The notes under the pieces are model-generated. The model was not told the DNA's origin, did no database searches, and saw only the letters and a program-made list of their open reading frames with translations. From CAVCAD01 sp036653735 (lineage in GTDB: Bacteria; Bacillota_I; Bacilli_A; RF39; UBA660), in the NCBI GenBank assembly GCA_036653735.1, contig JAVVTI010000022.1:1-15242 (forward strand): DNA of 15,242 nucleotides. The letters run 5' to 3'. Made by a program: the position numbers and the translations under genes. Positions 4,866-12,430 of this stretch are shown here, piece after piece. Position 1 is the first letter of the stretch; the number at the start of each line of letters is the position of its first letter.

Positions 4866-6560
4866 CTATTTATCCTCTTCTAACTTAGTATATGCTACCT
4901 TACCTACCAGTGTTTTAGGAATAGAAGTCCTAAACTCATATTCATATGGTAAAGAGTATGAAGCTATATTCTTTTTACAATAATTTTTAATTTCTTTTTT
5001 AATAGAGTCACTAGGTTTAATATTATCTTTAAGTACTATAAAAGCTTTAGCTACTTGTACTTTATATGGATGAGGCACTCCTATTACAGTACATGCAAGT
5101 ACTTTAGGATAGTTATTAATTATTTCTTCTATATGACTAGGATATATATTATATCCTGATGAAACTATCATTCTTTTTAATCTTTGTTTAAAATATACAT
5201 ACCCATCTTCATCCATAGAACCAATATCTCCTGTATGAAGATATGTTATACCATCACCATGTTTTTGGATAGTACTTATAGTTTCTTTCTCATCTCCTAA
5301 GTATCCCATCATAATAGTAGGACCACTTATACATATTTCTCCATCAGTATCTGCATCAGCCTCCTCATGAGTACCTAACTTTACTATCTTATATATAGTA
5401 TCTGGAAATGGTATTCCTATAGAATTATTTCTATAGTTACCAGTAGGACTTAAACATGAAGCACCAGAAGACTCAGTTAACCCATATCCTTGTCTTACCT
5501 CTGCACTACATCCATGATTAAATAGAAAATCATCAACTTTATGCTTAAGAGCTGCTGAAAGACTATCTCCTCCTGAAACTAAACATGTAACACATGATAA
5601 GTCTGACTTACCTATCTTCTTATTGTTTATAAGAGATTCAAATAAAGTAGGTACACCTACAAGAAAATTAGGCTTATATTTTTTAATTAATTTATAAAAC
5701 TTCTTTGATGAAAAATCTGGTATTAAAATACATTTCATACCAGTATATAATGGTGTATGTATACAAACAGCTAAACCAAATCCATGAAATATTGGCATTA
5801 TAGATAAAATAGAGTCTCCTTCCTTAGATGGATCACACATTAAATGAGACTGCATAGCTTGAGCATTAAAATTTAAATTAGATAATAATATTGCTTTAGG
5901 TTTACCAGTTGTCCCACCACTAAAAAGAATAATAGCTGGATCATTACCAGTTGTTTTTTCTTCTACTTTACCTAAATATTCATATCCTTGATCTATAAAC
6001 TCATTCCAAGTTATTATATTTTTTGTCTTACCTATATCATGTTTTCTTCCTTTAGTTATCCAATATAAGAAAGATCTTGCTAATTTCATATCAACAGAAA
6101 TAGGAGCTACTATTACTTTCTTAGCACAAGTATTACCTACTACTTTATTTATTTTTTCAAACACTATATCAATAGTTAATATAATTTTACTTTCAGTTTT
6201 ATTAATATAAAATTCTATCTCATTCTCACTTGATAAAGGATGTATCATTACCGCTATAGCACCTATCATATTTAAGGCATAAAAAGAAATGATGCCCTGT
6301 GGTGTATTAGGCATACATACTGTAACTCTATCTCCTTTATTAATTCCTAGTGCTTTAAACCCTTTAGCAGCTTCTTCTATTTTAACTATAAATCTCTTAT
6401 AATTACATAGCTTACCATAGTATTCATATGCTGTATTATATGGATATATAATAGAAGTTTGTTTAATAAGTTCAAACATAGATATATCTGGATAATTAAT
6501 AGAATAAGGCACTTCATTATAATACTTTATCCATGGTCTATTTTTTAATAACTTTTTCAC
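4866..6560 (-). CDS. AMP-forming acyl-CoA synthetase-like ligase (ANL superfamily), copy A
   Basis: 564 residues, GTG start at 6560 with a GAGG site 9 bp away; it overlaps the preceding gene by 23 bp. ANL motifs: phosphate loop FSGGTTGKPKA (213-223), YGLTES (359-364), HTGD (442-445), hinge LKRMIVSSGYNIYP (461-474), and catalytic lysine 554 in LVGK. It aligns end to end with copy B (shared blocks such as IHPLSSENE, LSIMPIFHGFGL, VIG-PHPYKVQVAKA), so the two arose by duplication, but they differ around the acyl pocket (for example VRQGYGLTESSGASCL against TISYGMTESLSGVTI). Different substrates or sequential roles are therefore plausible. The residue-170 hydrophobic segment ending WITKGRKHD is shared. 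Reaction: carboxylate plus ATP to acyl-AMP, then acyl thioester; substrate not readable. Confidence 0.88.
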   Translation of the reverse strand: MKKLLKNRPWIKYYNEVPYSINYPDISMFELIKQTSIIYPYNTAYEYYGKLCNYKRFIVKIEEAAKGFKALGINKGDRVTVCMPNTPQGIISFYALNMIGAIAVMIHPLSSENEIEFYINKTESKIILTIDIVFEKINKVVGNTCAKKVIVAPISVDMKLARSFLYWITKGRKHDIGKTKNIITWNEFIDQGYEYLGKVEEKTTGNDPAIILFSGGTTGKPKAILLSNLNFNAQAMQSHLMCDPSKEGDSILSIMPIFHGFGLAVCIHTPLYTGMKCILIPDFSSKKFYKLIKKYKPNFLVGVPTLFESLINNKKIGKSDLSCVTCLVSGGDSLSAALKHKVDDFLFNHGCSAEVRQGYGLTESSGASCLSPTGNYRNNSIGIPFPDTIYKIVKLGTHEEADADTDGEICISGPTIMMGYLGDEKETISTIQKHGDGITYLHTGDIGSMDEDGYVYFKQRLKRMIVSSGYNIYPSHIEEIINNYPKVLACTVIGVPHPYKVQVAKAFIVLKDNIKPSDSIKKEIKNYCKKNIASYSLPYEYEFRTSIPKTLVGKVAYTKLEEDK

Positions 6561-7401
6561 TAAGTTTATCCTCTAATAATATAGGATTTTCTATTATATA
6601 CTGCACTAAATTAACTGCTTGTACAAAATAAAAACCATCTGCTATTCTTTCATCTATATTAATTCCCACCTCGCATATATCACGAATACTCTCTTTACCA
6701 TCTTTACCTATTACTATTTCTTTATGAACCTCACCTATTGCTGCAATCATAGAATTAGTACCAAAATTTACTATATTATGATATATAGCTCCACAATGAA
6801 TACTACCTAAATTTGTTATTATTAATGATGAATAATATAAAATAGAGTCTGCTAATGACTGTGGTAACCATCCTCTTCTATCTAAGAATTTTAACGCTCC
6901 TACAATAGGATACCTAAGTATTTTAGGTAAACTTCCTAATAAATCAACAGCTTTTTCAGCCTCTCCTTTAACCTCACTTCTAAGTGCTTTTACTTTAGTT
7001 GATGTTAAACTCTGAATATCATCTATATTATAATCTTCTTTCATAATAAGAGTTGCCATATATTCAGTCGCATCATCCTCAAAAGAAGTCTTAGCTATAA
7101 AAGAAATAGTAATATCTTTTCTTTGATAATAATTTCCATTACATATAAATCTATTCATATATGGTCTATTATAAAAAGTCTTACCAGATGCAGCTATAAA
7201 TGCATGAAATAAAGTATATTTATTATCAGGATTTTCTTTATTCTTCTTTTCTAAAAAAGTAAGTAAATCAGTTACATCAATTTTCTTATTAATATAAACA
7301 TCTGAATCACATCTTTTAGGTTTTATTTGTATCATTAGTTTATGAAAACCATCTATTTTTATTTTATAAGCATCTTTTCTATCTCCAAATTTTTTCTTCA
7401 T
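6538..7401 (-). CDS. CAT/2-oxoacid dehydrogenase E2-fold acyltransferase-like protein with Glu in place of the catalytic His
   Basis: 287 residues from the ATG at 7401, chosen because AGAAGGAG sits 5 bp before it; an upstream in-frame ATG at 7446 lacks a ribosome site and would overlap ddl. The protein resembles only the catalytic domain of E2 acyltransferases and chloramphenicol acetyltransferase: TNLGSI (197-202) and the C-terminal IDERIADGFYF (249-259). In true E2/CAT enzymes the latter reads H-x-x-x-D-G; here Glu251 replaces the His while Asp255-Gly256 remain. I recall this E-R-I-A-D-G form as common in a gut-bacterial subfamily annotated E2-like, so it is probably a family trait rather than damage. 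No lipoyl or subunit-binding domain is present, so it is not part of pyruvate dehydrogenase. It lies between ddl and the ligases, 16 bp after ddl and overlapping copy A, which hints at a condensation or acyl-transfer role. Confidence 0.75.
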   Translation of the reverse strand: MKKKFGDRKDAYKIKIDGFHKLMIQIKPKRCDSDVYINKKIDVTDLLTFLEKKNKENPDNKYTLFHAFIAASGKTFYNRPYMNRFICNGNYYQRKDITISFIAKTSFEDDATEYMATLIMKEDYNIDDIQSLTSTKVKALRSEVKGEAEKAVDLLGSLPKILRYPIVGALKFLDRRGWLPQSLADSILYYSSLIITNLGSIHCGAIYHNIVNFGTNSMIAAIGEVHKEIVIGKDGKESIRDICEVGINIDERIADGFYFVQAVNLVQYIIENPILLEDKLSEKVIKK

Positions 7402-7417
7402 TACTGCTCCTTCTTTA

Positions 7418-8599
7418 TTAAAACTTTTTAATTCCCTTTGCTCCATTTAAATTAACATTCTCTAATATATTAGTTTTAAAACTATATGTTATTTTTTCAT
7501 TCTCTCTTTGTCTCTTAAGTGCAAGTCTTACTAATTTATCAAGTAAACTTGAATACTCTAAACCACTCTCACTCCACAAATAAAATGATAATGAACCAGG
7601 TATAGTATTTATTTCATTTACATAGATTTTATTTGTATCTTTATCTATCATTAAATCTATTCTTGATACACCACTACATCCAAGTGCTTTAAATGTTTTT
7701 AATGCATATGTTTCTATAAGAGTCTTTTCTTCTTTTGTTAATTCAGCAGGTATCTTCCTACTAAGAGAACTTAAACCCTTAGAAGATAGTTTACCCTTTG
7801 CTTTAGATACATACTTGTTTTCATAAGTTAGTATTTCCTCAGAAGTAATAGGTTCTTCACATACAGAAACTTCTGCTTTTTCACAATCACCTAATACAGA
7901 AACATTTATCTCTCTTAAATTCTCTATTGCACGCTCTATTATAATCTTATTAGAATATTTAAATGCATCTATAATATTATTCTCTAAATCATCTTTATTT
8001 TTAGCAATAGCAATACCTATACTACTTCCTAAGTTAATTGGTTTTACTATAACAGGATATTTAAATTTCTTTTCAGTCTCCTCTATAATATCAATCACAC
8101 TTTTATATTTATCAAAACAAAGTGCATCAAGTACTGGTACATCTTCATTTTTAAGTACTAATTTCATCATATACTTATCCATCCCTAGTGCAGATGATAA
8201 TATATCACACCCTACATATGGTATACCTAGTAAATTAAGTAATCCCTGTAATGTACCATCCTCTACATTTGTACCATGTACAATAGGAAACATTACATCA
8301 ACATAATCATATACATTAGTAGATAAGAATTTCTTAGGATATTTTATTAGTTCTATTACATTTCCATTCTTAAAAGGAAACACTCTATTACAACTAAGTA
8401 ATAATTCTTTTAGATTCCTATAATTATGAATATGCATTAATTCTTCTCCTGCATACATAATATTTTCTTTAGTTAAATAAATAGGTACTACATCATATTT
8501 ATCTTTATCAAAAGCATTCATAGCTTGAACTCCTGATATAATAGATACTTCATGTTCTGTTGATTTTCCCCCAAATATAACTCCTACTTTAATTTTCAT
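7418..8599 (-). CDS. ddl: D-alanine--D-alanine ligase
   Basis: 393 residues from the ATG at 8599 (MKIKVGVIFGGKSTEHEVS). A longer frame opens at 8647 but would overlap murF, has no ribosome site, and adds 16 residues foreign to the family. AAGAAGGG lies 13 bp upstream, a rather long spacing. Ddl joins two D-Ala using ATP in the cytoplasm for peptidoglycan. Seen: N-terminal STEHEVS with Glu15, VHGTNVEDGTLQG (108-120), the ATP-grasp GSSIG (191-195), and the metal site Arg313 ... NEIN (328-331). TYENKY at 258-263 matches the Tyr-Glu-x-Lys-Tyr loop of D-Ala-D-Ala enzymes rather than the loop of VanA-type D-Lac ligases, so vancomycin-resistance function is not indicated. The C-terminal tail of about 30 residues exceeds the usual length. 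It follows murF by 18 bp. Confidence 0.93.
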   Translation of the reverse strand: MKIKVGVIFGGKSTEHEVSIISGVQAMNAFDKDKYDVVPIYLTKENIMYAGEELMHIHNYRNLKELLLSCNRVFPFKNGNVIELIKYPKKFLSTNVYDYVDVMFPIVHGTNVEDGTLQGLLNLLGIPYVGCDILSSALGMDKYMMKLVLKNEDVPVLDALCFDKYKSVIDIIEETEKKFKYPVIVKPINLGSSIGIAIAKNKDDLENNIIDAFKYSNKIIIERAIENLREINVSVLGDCEKAEVSVCEEPITSEEILTYENKYVSKAKGKLSSKGLSSLSRKIPAELTKEEKTLIETYALKTFKALGCSGVSRIDLMIDKDTNKIYVNEINTIPGSLSFYLWSESGLEYSSLLDKLVRLALKRQRENEKITYSFKTNILENVNLNGAKGIKKF

Positions 8600-8618
8600 T
8601 TTTTTTAATTTTCCCTTC

Positions 8619-10172
8619 TTAATATTGATCTGGTAAATCATTTTCAAGTAATACTATTTTTTGCTTATTACCAGGTTTTATTTCATCTACTTTTTTTAAT
8701 GCTTCATCTATTGTATCAAAAACAAATAACTTTTTCAAATCAAATTTAGTCTTTTTAATTGCAGTAGCTATAGGCAATGTTTGTTTTTTCCCTACTAAAA
8801 TAATATAATCACATACTCTAGTTGCATTCTTACCAAATTCTTTATTAAGTTCTTCTTCCTTTTCACCTAGCTCTACCATTCCAGGTGTAACAAGTATCTT
8901 TATTCCATTAAAACTAAAAAGTACCTCTAAAGCATTCTTAGCACCCACAGGGTTAGAATTATATGCATCATCAATTATTACCTTGTTACCAACTTTTTTA
9001 AGCTCTAACCTATGTGTTACATTCTCCAAATTTCTAACCACACTCTTAAGTTTCTCTAACTCTATTCCAAGTGATTGAGAAATAGATAAAGCAGCTACTA
9101 TATTTTGAATATTATGTCTACCTAGAATCTTAGTTTCAAATGTAATCTCTTTTCCATTACTATCCTTAACCTTAAATGACATTCCATTTTCATCAACCTT
9201 TATGTCATATGCATAAATATCTGCTTTCTTATTTTCTAAAGAATATGATATAAAAGGTCCATCATACTTCTTATTTCTTATATATTCATTATCAAAGTTA
9301 AGTGCTATTTTACCCTTATTATTTACTTTTATCTCATCAGCTAATTCAAACTTAGTATTAATAATATTATCTATAGTCTTAAATGTCTCCAAATGTTGTG
9401 GCCCTATAGTTGTAATTATCCCATATGTTGGATGAACAAGCTCACATGATTCCTTTATATCACCAGTATGATCAGCACCCATCTCACATATGTATACTTC
9501 ATCAGTAGCCTTTAAATTCTCATTAATATGCTTTATTATACCCATCTTAGTATTAATGTTACCAGGTGTCTTTAATGTATTATATTTAGTACTTAACATC
9601 TGATATAAATAATTCTTAGTACTAGTCTTACCATAACTACCAGTAATACCTATTATAATAAGATCCTTCATATCCTCTATCTTTCTTCTTGCTTTATTTT
9701 CAAATCCCTTATTAATATGTTTATGCACTGGCTTTAATATATTATCACATAAAATTATAGTAAATGGCGTTACCATACTTATAAAAGGCATTATAAAAAT
9801 AAAGTAATTACCTAGTATTATATATGACCCTAGTATAATAAGAATATTTAGTATAATAGATACCATAATAGTTCTCTTAATCCTAGGCGTATATACTAAA
9901 GGCTTTTTAGCTTTCTTAGGTAAATGTTTAATAATCATAATTATATAAAAACATATAGTTAAAAATAACCAATTTTTATAAAAAATCATCACTACCAAAG
10001 AAAACACATAGAATATTGCATTATTAATTATTTGTATTTTATTCTTCTTAATCCATAAAAGTTGAGTTTCATGATTATAATAGTTAAGTTGAAATATATG
10101 TAAGTTTTGTAGAAAATATAATATAAAATCCATTAAAAATATAAATATAAAAATAAAATATTTAATTGTCAT
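8619..10172 (-). CDS. murF: MurF-type Mur ligase (UDP-MurNAc-tripeptide--D-Ala-D-Ala ligase) with an N-terminal membrane domain
   Basis: 517 residues. Residues 1-145 hold about four to five hydrophobic segments (roughly 4-24, 50-65, 67-82, 101-120, 124-142) followed by a basic stretch; ordinary MurF (about 450 residues) has none of this. From residue 170 it is a standard Mur ligase: P-loop GITGSYGKTSTK (175-186), CEMGADHTGDI (229-239), GPQHLE (257-262), GRHNIQN (351-357), HRLE (387-390), DDAYNSNP (401-408). The ligase adds D-Ala-D-Ala to the UDP-MurNAc-tripeptide; the next gene makes that dipeptide. The membrane part should hold the enzyme at the inner face, near MraY. The start codon overlaps the hydrolase stop as ATGA, giving coupled translation. 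MurF is favoured over other Mur ligases by the ddl neighbour and motif fit, but a specialised second Mur ligase cannot be excluded. Confidence 0.85.
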   Translation of the reverse strand: MTIKYFIFIFIFLMDFILYFLQNLHIFQLNYYNHETQLLWIKKNKIQIINNAIFYVFSLVVMIFYKNWLFLTICFYIIMIIKHLPKKAKKPLVYTPRIKRTIMVSIILNILIILGSYIILGNYFIFIMPFISMVTPFTIILCDNILKPVHKHINKGFENKARRKIEDMKDLIIIGITGSYGKTSTKNYLYQMLSTKYNTLKTPGNINTKMGIIKHINENLKATDEVYICEMGADHTGDIKESCELVHPTYGIITTIGPQHLETFKTIDNIINTKFELADEIKVNNKGKIALNFDNEYIRNKKYDGPFISYSLENKKADIYAYDIKVDENGMSFKVKDSNGKEITFETKILGRHNIQNIVAALSISQSLGIELEKLKSVVRNLENVTHRLELKKVGNKVIIDDAYNSNPVGAKNALEVLFSFNGIKILVTPGMVELGEKEEELNKEFGKNATRVCDYIILVGKKQTLPIATAIKKTKFDLKKLFVFDTIDEALKKVDEIKPGNKQKIVLLENDLPDQY

Positions 10173-10942
10173 TTGTTTTCCTCCTCAAAAAAATTATTTA
10201 AAACTTTATTCACTAAGCTAGTATTATCTAAAAATGAAAAATGACCTGCTCCTTCTATTTTTACTATACCTGCATTAGGTATTTCTTTTTCCATAACTAA
10301 TGCATCATCATATGGAGTCTCCATATCATGAGTACCCCATACTAGAAGTGTTGGAACTTTAATATCTTTTAATAAGTATTTCAAATCCTCATTAACAGTT
10401 TTTACAAGTGTTTCCTTCATAATAGGTGTAGCATTCCTATAATCCTGTGATCCTAATTTATTTTTAATATTATTTAAACTTCTAGGAAACACTTTAAGAA
10501 TATACTTATTAAAAATAATTTTTTTACCCAATTTATAAAGTTTAATTTTTAATGTTACATATAAATTATGTTTAGGCTTTATACCCGCACTATCCATTAA
10601 TACTAATTTATTAATAGTAAAGTCTCTTTCTTTACTACACATTTTTATAGCTATTCTACCTCCAAAGGAGTGAGCTATAATACTTAAATCATTAATATTA
10701 TTTATATTAATAAACTTTATTATAAAGTTAGTATAATCATCTACATCCCAAGGTTTATCTGGCTCTTCACTATTCCCAAAACCAGGCATGTCTAGAATGT
10801 ATATCTTATGATTTTTTGAAAGTTCTTTAACCACTGGTTCATAAGGAACCATAGAAACACCCCAACCATGAAGTATTAAGATATTACTTCCTTTTCCTAC
10901 TATATTATAATAAATTTTAAGCTTATCAATTTCCATTTCCAT
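10169..10942 (-). CDS. Alpha/beta-hydrolase fold protein, first gene of the envelope operon
   Basis: 257 residues, a typical single-domain alpha/beta hydrolase. Oxyanion motif HGWG at 25-28; nucleophile elbow AHSFGG with Ser92; acid Asp206 in WGTHDMETP; catalytic His234 in GAGHFSF. The triad is complete, so it should be an active serine hydrolase (esterase, thioesterase or lipase-like); the substrate cannot be read. A lid-like region rich in Lys and hydrophobics spans about 120-165. No signal peptide, so it is cytoplasmic. The ATG at 10942 has AAGGAAG 7 bp upstream and a good promoter. It overlaps murF by 4 bp. A thioesterase role beside the acyl ligases further down the operon is an attractive guess, not shown by sequence. 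Confidence 0.88.
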   Translation of the reverse strand: MEMEIDKLKIYYNIVGKGSNILILHGWGVSMVPYEPVVKELSKNHKIYILDMPGFGNSEEPDKPWDVDDYTNFIIKFININNINDLSIIAHSFGGRIAIKMCSKERDFTINKLVLMDSAGIKPKHNLYVTLKIKLYKLGKKIIFNKYILKVFPRSLNNIKNKLGSQDYRNATPIMKETLVKTVNEDLKYLLKDIKVPTLLVWGTHDMETPYDDALVMEKEIPNAGIVKIEGAGHFSFLDNTSLVNKVLNNFFEEENK

Positions 10943-10960
10943 ATAAATCTTCCTTTAATA

Positions 10961-10989
10961 ATTTTATCACAATTATGTTATATAAACAA
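10961..10989 (-). promoter_or_regulatory. Promoter of the hydrolase-murF-ddl-acyl operon
   Basis: Minus strand: -35 TTGTTT at 10989-10984, 17-bp spacer, -10 TAAAAT at 10966-10961 preceded by TGA. It is 18 bp before the hydrolase start codon, so the leader is very short. The rest of the 169-bp gap to 11111 shows only AT-rich DNA and a weak AT-only hairpin. Confidence 0.65.
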
Positions 10990-11111
10990 CATGCTTATTA
11001 AATTATATGTACATAAATAAGCGTAAATACCTATACAAATAAAAAAATAACAATTTCTTATTATTTAATTAATAATGTTTAACTAAAGTTTTTGTGTGAT
11101 ATCGCTCTTTC

Positions 11112-11354
11112 TTATTTTCTTTTTTTGTCAAATTCTAAAATATAATCTATTAAACTATCTATTATTTTACTTTCCTCAGTAATTGAATAATTGTCTCCCA
11201 AGTAGTAAGTTGAATATTCTACTAAGACCACATAAAAAGCAATTTCATCTTCTTCATTCAACTTAAAATTATTCATTTTATCAATAAATTTATTTAGATC
11301 TGCATTATCTAATTCACTCAATTTTTTTATATCTTCTTCATTAAAATTTATCAT
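11112..11354 (-). CDS. Small acidic helical protein of unknown function
   Basis: 80 residues, not recognised. The sequence is acidic, Asp/Glu-rich, and mostly predicted helix (for example EEDIKKLSELDNADLNKFIDKM), ending in the basic KKRK. No Cys, no signal peptide, no membrane segment. AAAAGGAC lies 7 bp before the ATG. It overlaps the end of the upstream 45-residue membrane peptide gene by 14 bp in a different frame, so translation of the two is probably coupled, and a functional pair (membrane peptide plus soluble partner) is possible. A good promoter for the next operon begins downstream, so this pair is not clearly part of it. Confidence 0.65.
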   Translation of the reverse strand: MINFNEEDIKKLSELDNADLNKFIDKMNNFKLNEEDEIAFYVVLVEYSTYYLGDNYSITEESKIIDSLIDYILEFDKKRK

Positions 11355-11478
11355 TTTTTTGTCCTTTTAGTTTGTTTACTAATCTAGTATCCACTCCATG
11401 TACTGTAATTATTATAAATATTATTATTACAAATGTTATTATTAAAAGTGGTAAACTATCACATTTTAACTTTGACAT
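11341..11478 (-). CDS. 45-residue single-pass membrane peptide
   Basis: Short frame of 45 codons. Residues 1-8 (MSKLKCDS) are a short, basic-leaning N-terminus with Cys6; residues 9-26 (LPLLIITFVIIIFIIITV) form one strongly hydrophobic helix; residues 27-45 are a polar, Lys-rich tail. GGAGAA lies 4 bp before the ATG. The stop at 11341 lies inside the next gene, 14 bp past its ATG, so the two frames overlap. It sits just after the tRNA-operon terminator; a weak promoter match (TAATAT at 11498-11493 with preceding TGT) overlaps that region. I recognise no family. Reasons to believe it: ribosome site, helix, and overlap with the next gene. Reason for doubt: short length in AT-rich DNA where Ile/Phe runs arise easily. 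Confidence 0.5.
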   Translation of the reverse strand: MSKLKCDSLPLLIITFVIIIFIIITVHGVDTRLVNKLKGQKNDKF

Positions 11479-11514
11479 ATTTCTCCATTTTGATATTAAC
11501 ATTTACATATACAA

Positions 11515-11540
11515 ATTAAAAAACCCATTAAAATGGGATT
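11515..11540 (-). terminator. Intrinsic terminator of the ten-tRNA operon
   Basis: Minus-strand stem CCCAT/ATGGG (11537-11533 with 11528-11524, 4-nt loop), extendable by two outer A-T pairs across a mismatch, then TTTTTTAATTT. It lies 12 bp past the CCA of tRNA-Phe. Confidence 0.85.
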
Positions 11541-11552
11541 TAATAAGCGTTC

Positions 11553-11628
11553 TGGTGGCTTCAGTTGGAATTGAACCAACGACACCAAGATTTTCAGTCT
11601 TGTGCTCTGCCAACTGAGCTATGAAGCC
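11553..11628 (-). tRNA. tRNA-Phe (GAA)
   Basis: 76 nt with encoded CCA. Acceptor GGCTTCA/TGAAGCC; loop CTGAAAA gives anticodon GAA. Last gene of the operon, separated from tRNA-Asp by a single base. Confidence 0.97.
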
Positions 11629-11629
11629 A

Positions 11630-11705
11630 TGGCGGTTCCGACGAGACTTGAACTCGCGATCTCTCGCGTGACAGGCGAGCGTGATAACCACTACACCACG
11701 GAACC
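11630..11705 (-). tRNA. tRNA-Asp (GTC)
   Basis: 76 nt with encoded CCA. Acceptor GGTTCCG/CGGAACC, discriminator G as expected for Asp; loop CTGTCAC gives GTC. Confidence 0.97.
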
Positions 11706-11710
11706 ATTTT

Positions 11711-11787
11711 TGGTTGCGGGAGCCGGATTTGAACCGACGACCTCAGGGTTATGAGCCCTGCGAGCTACCGAACTGCTCCATCCCGCG
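11711..11787 (-). tRNA. Initiator tRNA-fMet (CAT)
   Basis: 77 nt with encoded CCA. The first base C faces A72, the mismatch that marks bacterial initiator tRNA, and the anticodon stem CAGGG/CCCTG has the three G-C pairs used in P-site selection. Anticodon CAT. This separates it from elongator tRNA-Met. Confidence 0.95.
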
Positions 11788-11797
11788 ATAAATATTG

Positions 11798-11890
11798 TGG
11801 CGGAGGAAAAGGGATTCGAACCCCTGCGCCGTTTGCACGACCTCCCGGTTTTCAAGACCGGTCCCTTCAACCAGACTTGGGTATTCCTCC
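11798..11890 (-). tRNA. tRNA-Ser (TGA)
   Basis: 93 nt with encoded CCA and a long variable arm, as for class II tRNAs. Acceptor GGAGGAA/TTCCTCC, discriminator G; loop CTTGAAA gives TGA. Confidence 0.96.
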
Positions 11891-11897
11891 GCAAATA

Positions 11898-11986
11898 TGG
11901 TGCCTCAGGCCGGAGTCGAACCGGCACGGGCTTTAACACCCGCAGGATTTTAAGTCCTGTGCGTCTACCTATTCCGCCACTAAGGC
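11898..11986 (-). tRNA. tRNA-Leu (TAA)
   Basis: 89 nt with encoded CCA and a long variable arm. Acceptor GCCTTAG/CTGAGGC, discriminator A; loop CTTAAAA gives TAA. Confidence 0.97.
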
Positions 11987-11994
11987 ATAATTTT

Positions 11995-12070
11995 TGGTGA
12001 CCCGCTGGAGATTCGAACTCCAGACCCTTTGATTAAAAGTCAAATGCTCTACCGGCTGAGCTAGCGGGTC
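11995..12070 (-). tRNA. tRNA-Lys (TTT)
   Basis: 76 nt with encoded CCA. Acceptor GACCCGC/GCGGGTC; loop CTTTTAA gives TTT. Confidence 0.97.
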
Positions 12071-12078
12071 ATTATTTA

Positions 12079-12153
12079 TGGTTGCCCCGGTTAGATTCGA
12101 ACTAACGAATGCAAGAGTCAAAGTCTTGTGCCTTACCACTTGGCTACGAGGCA
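12079..12153 (-). tRNA. tRNA-Gln (TTG)
   Basis: 75 nt with encoded CCA. Acceptor TGCCTCG/CGGGGCA; loop CTTTGAC gives TTG. Confidence 0.97.
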
Positions 12154-12161
12154 ATCTATAG

Positions 12162-12245
12162 TGGTGGGGAGAGATGGAGTCGGACCATCGAACCCGAAGG
12201 AACAGATTTACAGTCTGCCGCGTTTGACCACTTCGCTATCTCCCC
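12162..12245 (-). tRNA. tRNA-Tyr (GTA)
   Basis: 84 nt with encoded CCA and a class II variable arm. Acceptor GGGGAGA/TCTCCCC; loop CTGTAAA gives GTA. Confidence 0.96.
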
Positions 12246-12248
12246 GCC

Positions 12249-12324
<76 letters not shown>

Positions 12325-12329
12325 ATATC

Positions 12330-12406
12330 TGGTGGGCGATGAGAGACTCGGACTCCCGACCCTCTGCTTGTAAGGCAGATGCTCTAACCAACTGAGCTAA
12401 TCGCCC
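12330..12406 (-). tRNA. tRNA-Val (TAC)
   Basis: 77 nt with encoded CCA. Acceptor GGGCGAT/ATCGCCC; loop CTTACAA gives TAC. First gene of the operon, 24 bp after the -10 box. Confidence 0.97.
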
Positions 12407-12430
12407 AAATATTCCTGATTGACGTAAATA

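Noticed and set aside
6619..6810. Plus-strand frame of 63 codons
   Set aside because: Antisense to the CAT-like gene in AT-rich DNA; Ile/Tyr/Thr-rich composition is that of a shadow frame.
6538..7401. E2 subunit of a pyruvate or 2-oxoglutarate dehydrogenase
   Set aside because: No lipoyl or subunit-binding domain, no E1/E3 neighbours, and the catalytic His is Glu.
7418..8599. VanA/VanG-type ligase, i.e. a vancomycin-resistance cluster
   Set aside because: The active-site loop reads TYENKY as in D-Ala-D-Ala enzymes, and no vanH, vanX, vanT or sensor kinase gene is nearby.
11041..11075. AT-only hairpin as terminator after the 80-residue gene
   Set aside because: A stem of five A-T pairs is too weak to support the call.
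11503..12154. Several open frames of 60-80 codons on both strands over 11503-12154
   Set aside because: They run through tRNA genes and show the typical products of translated tRNAs (Gly-Arg-Ser-Asn-Pro-like strings). No ribosome sites; the DNA is fully explained by tRNAs.
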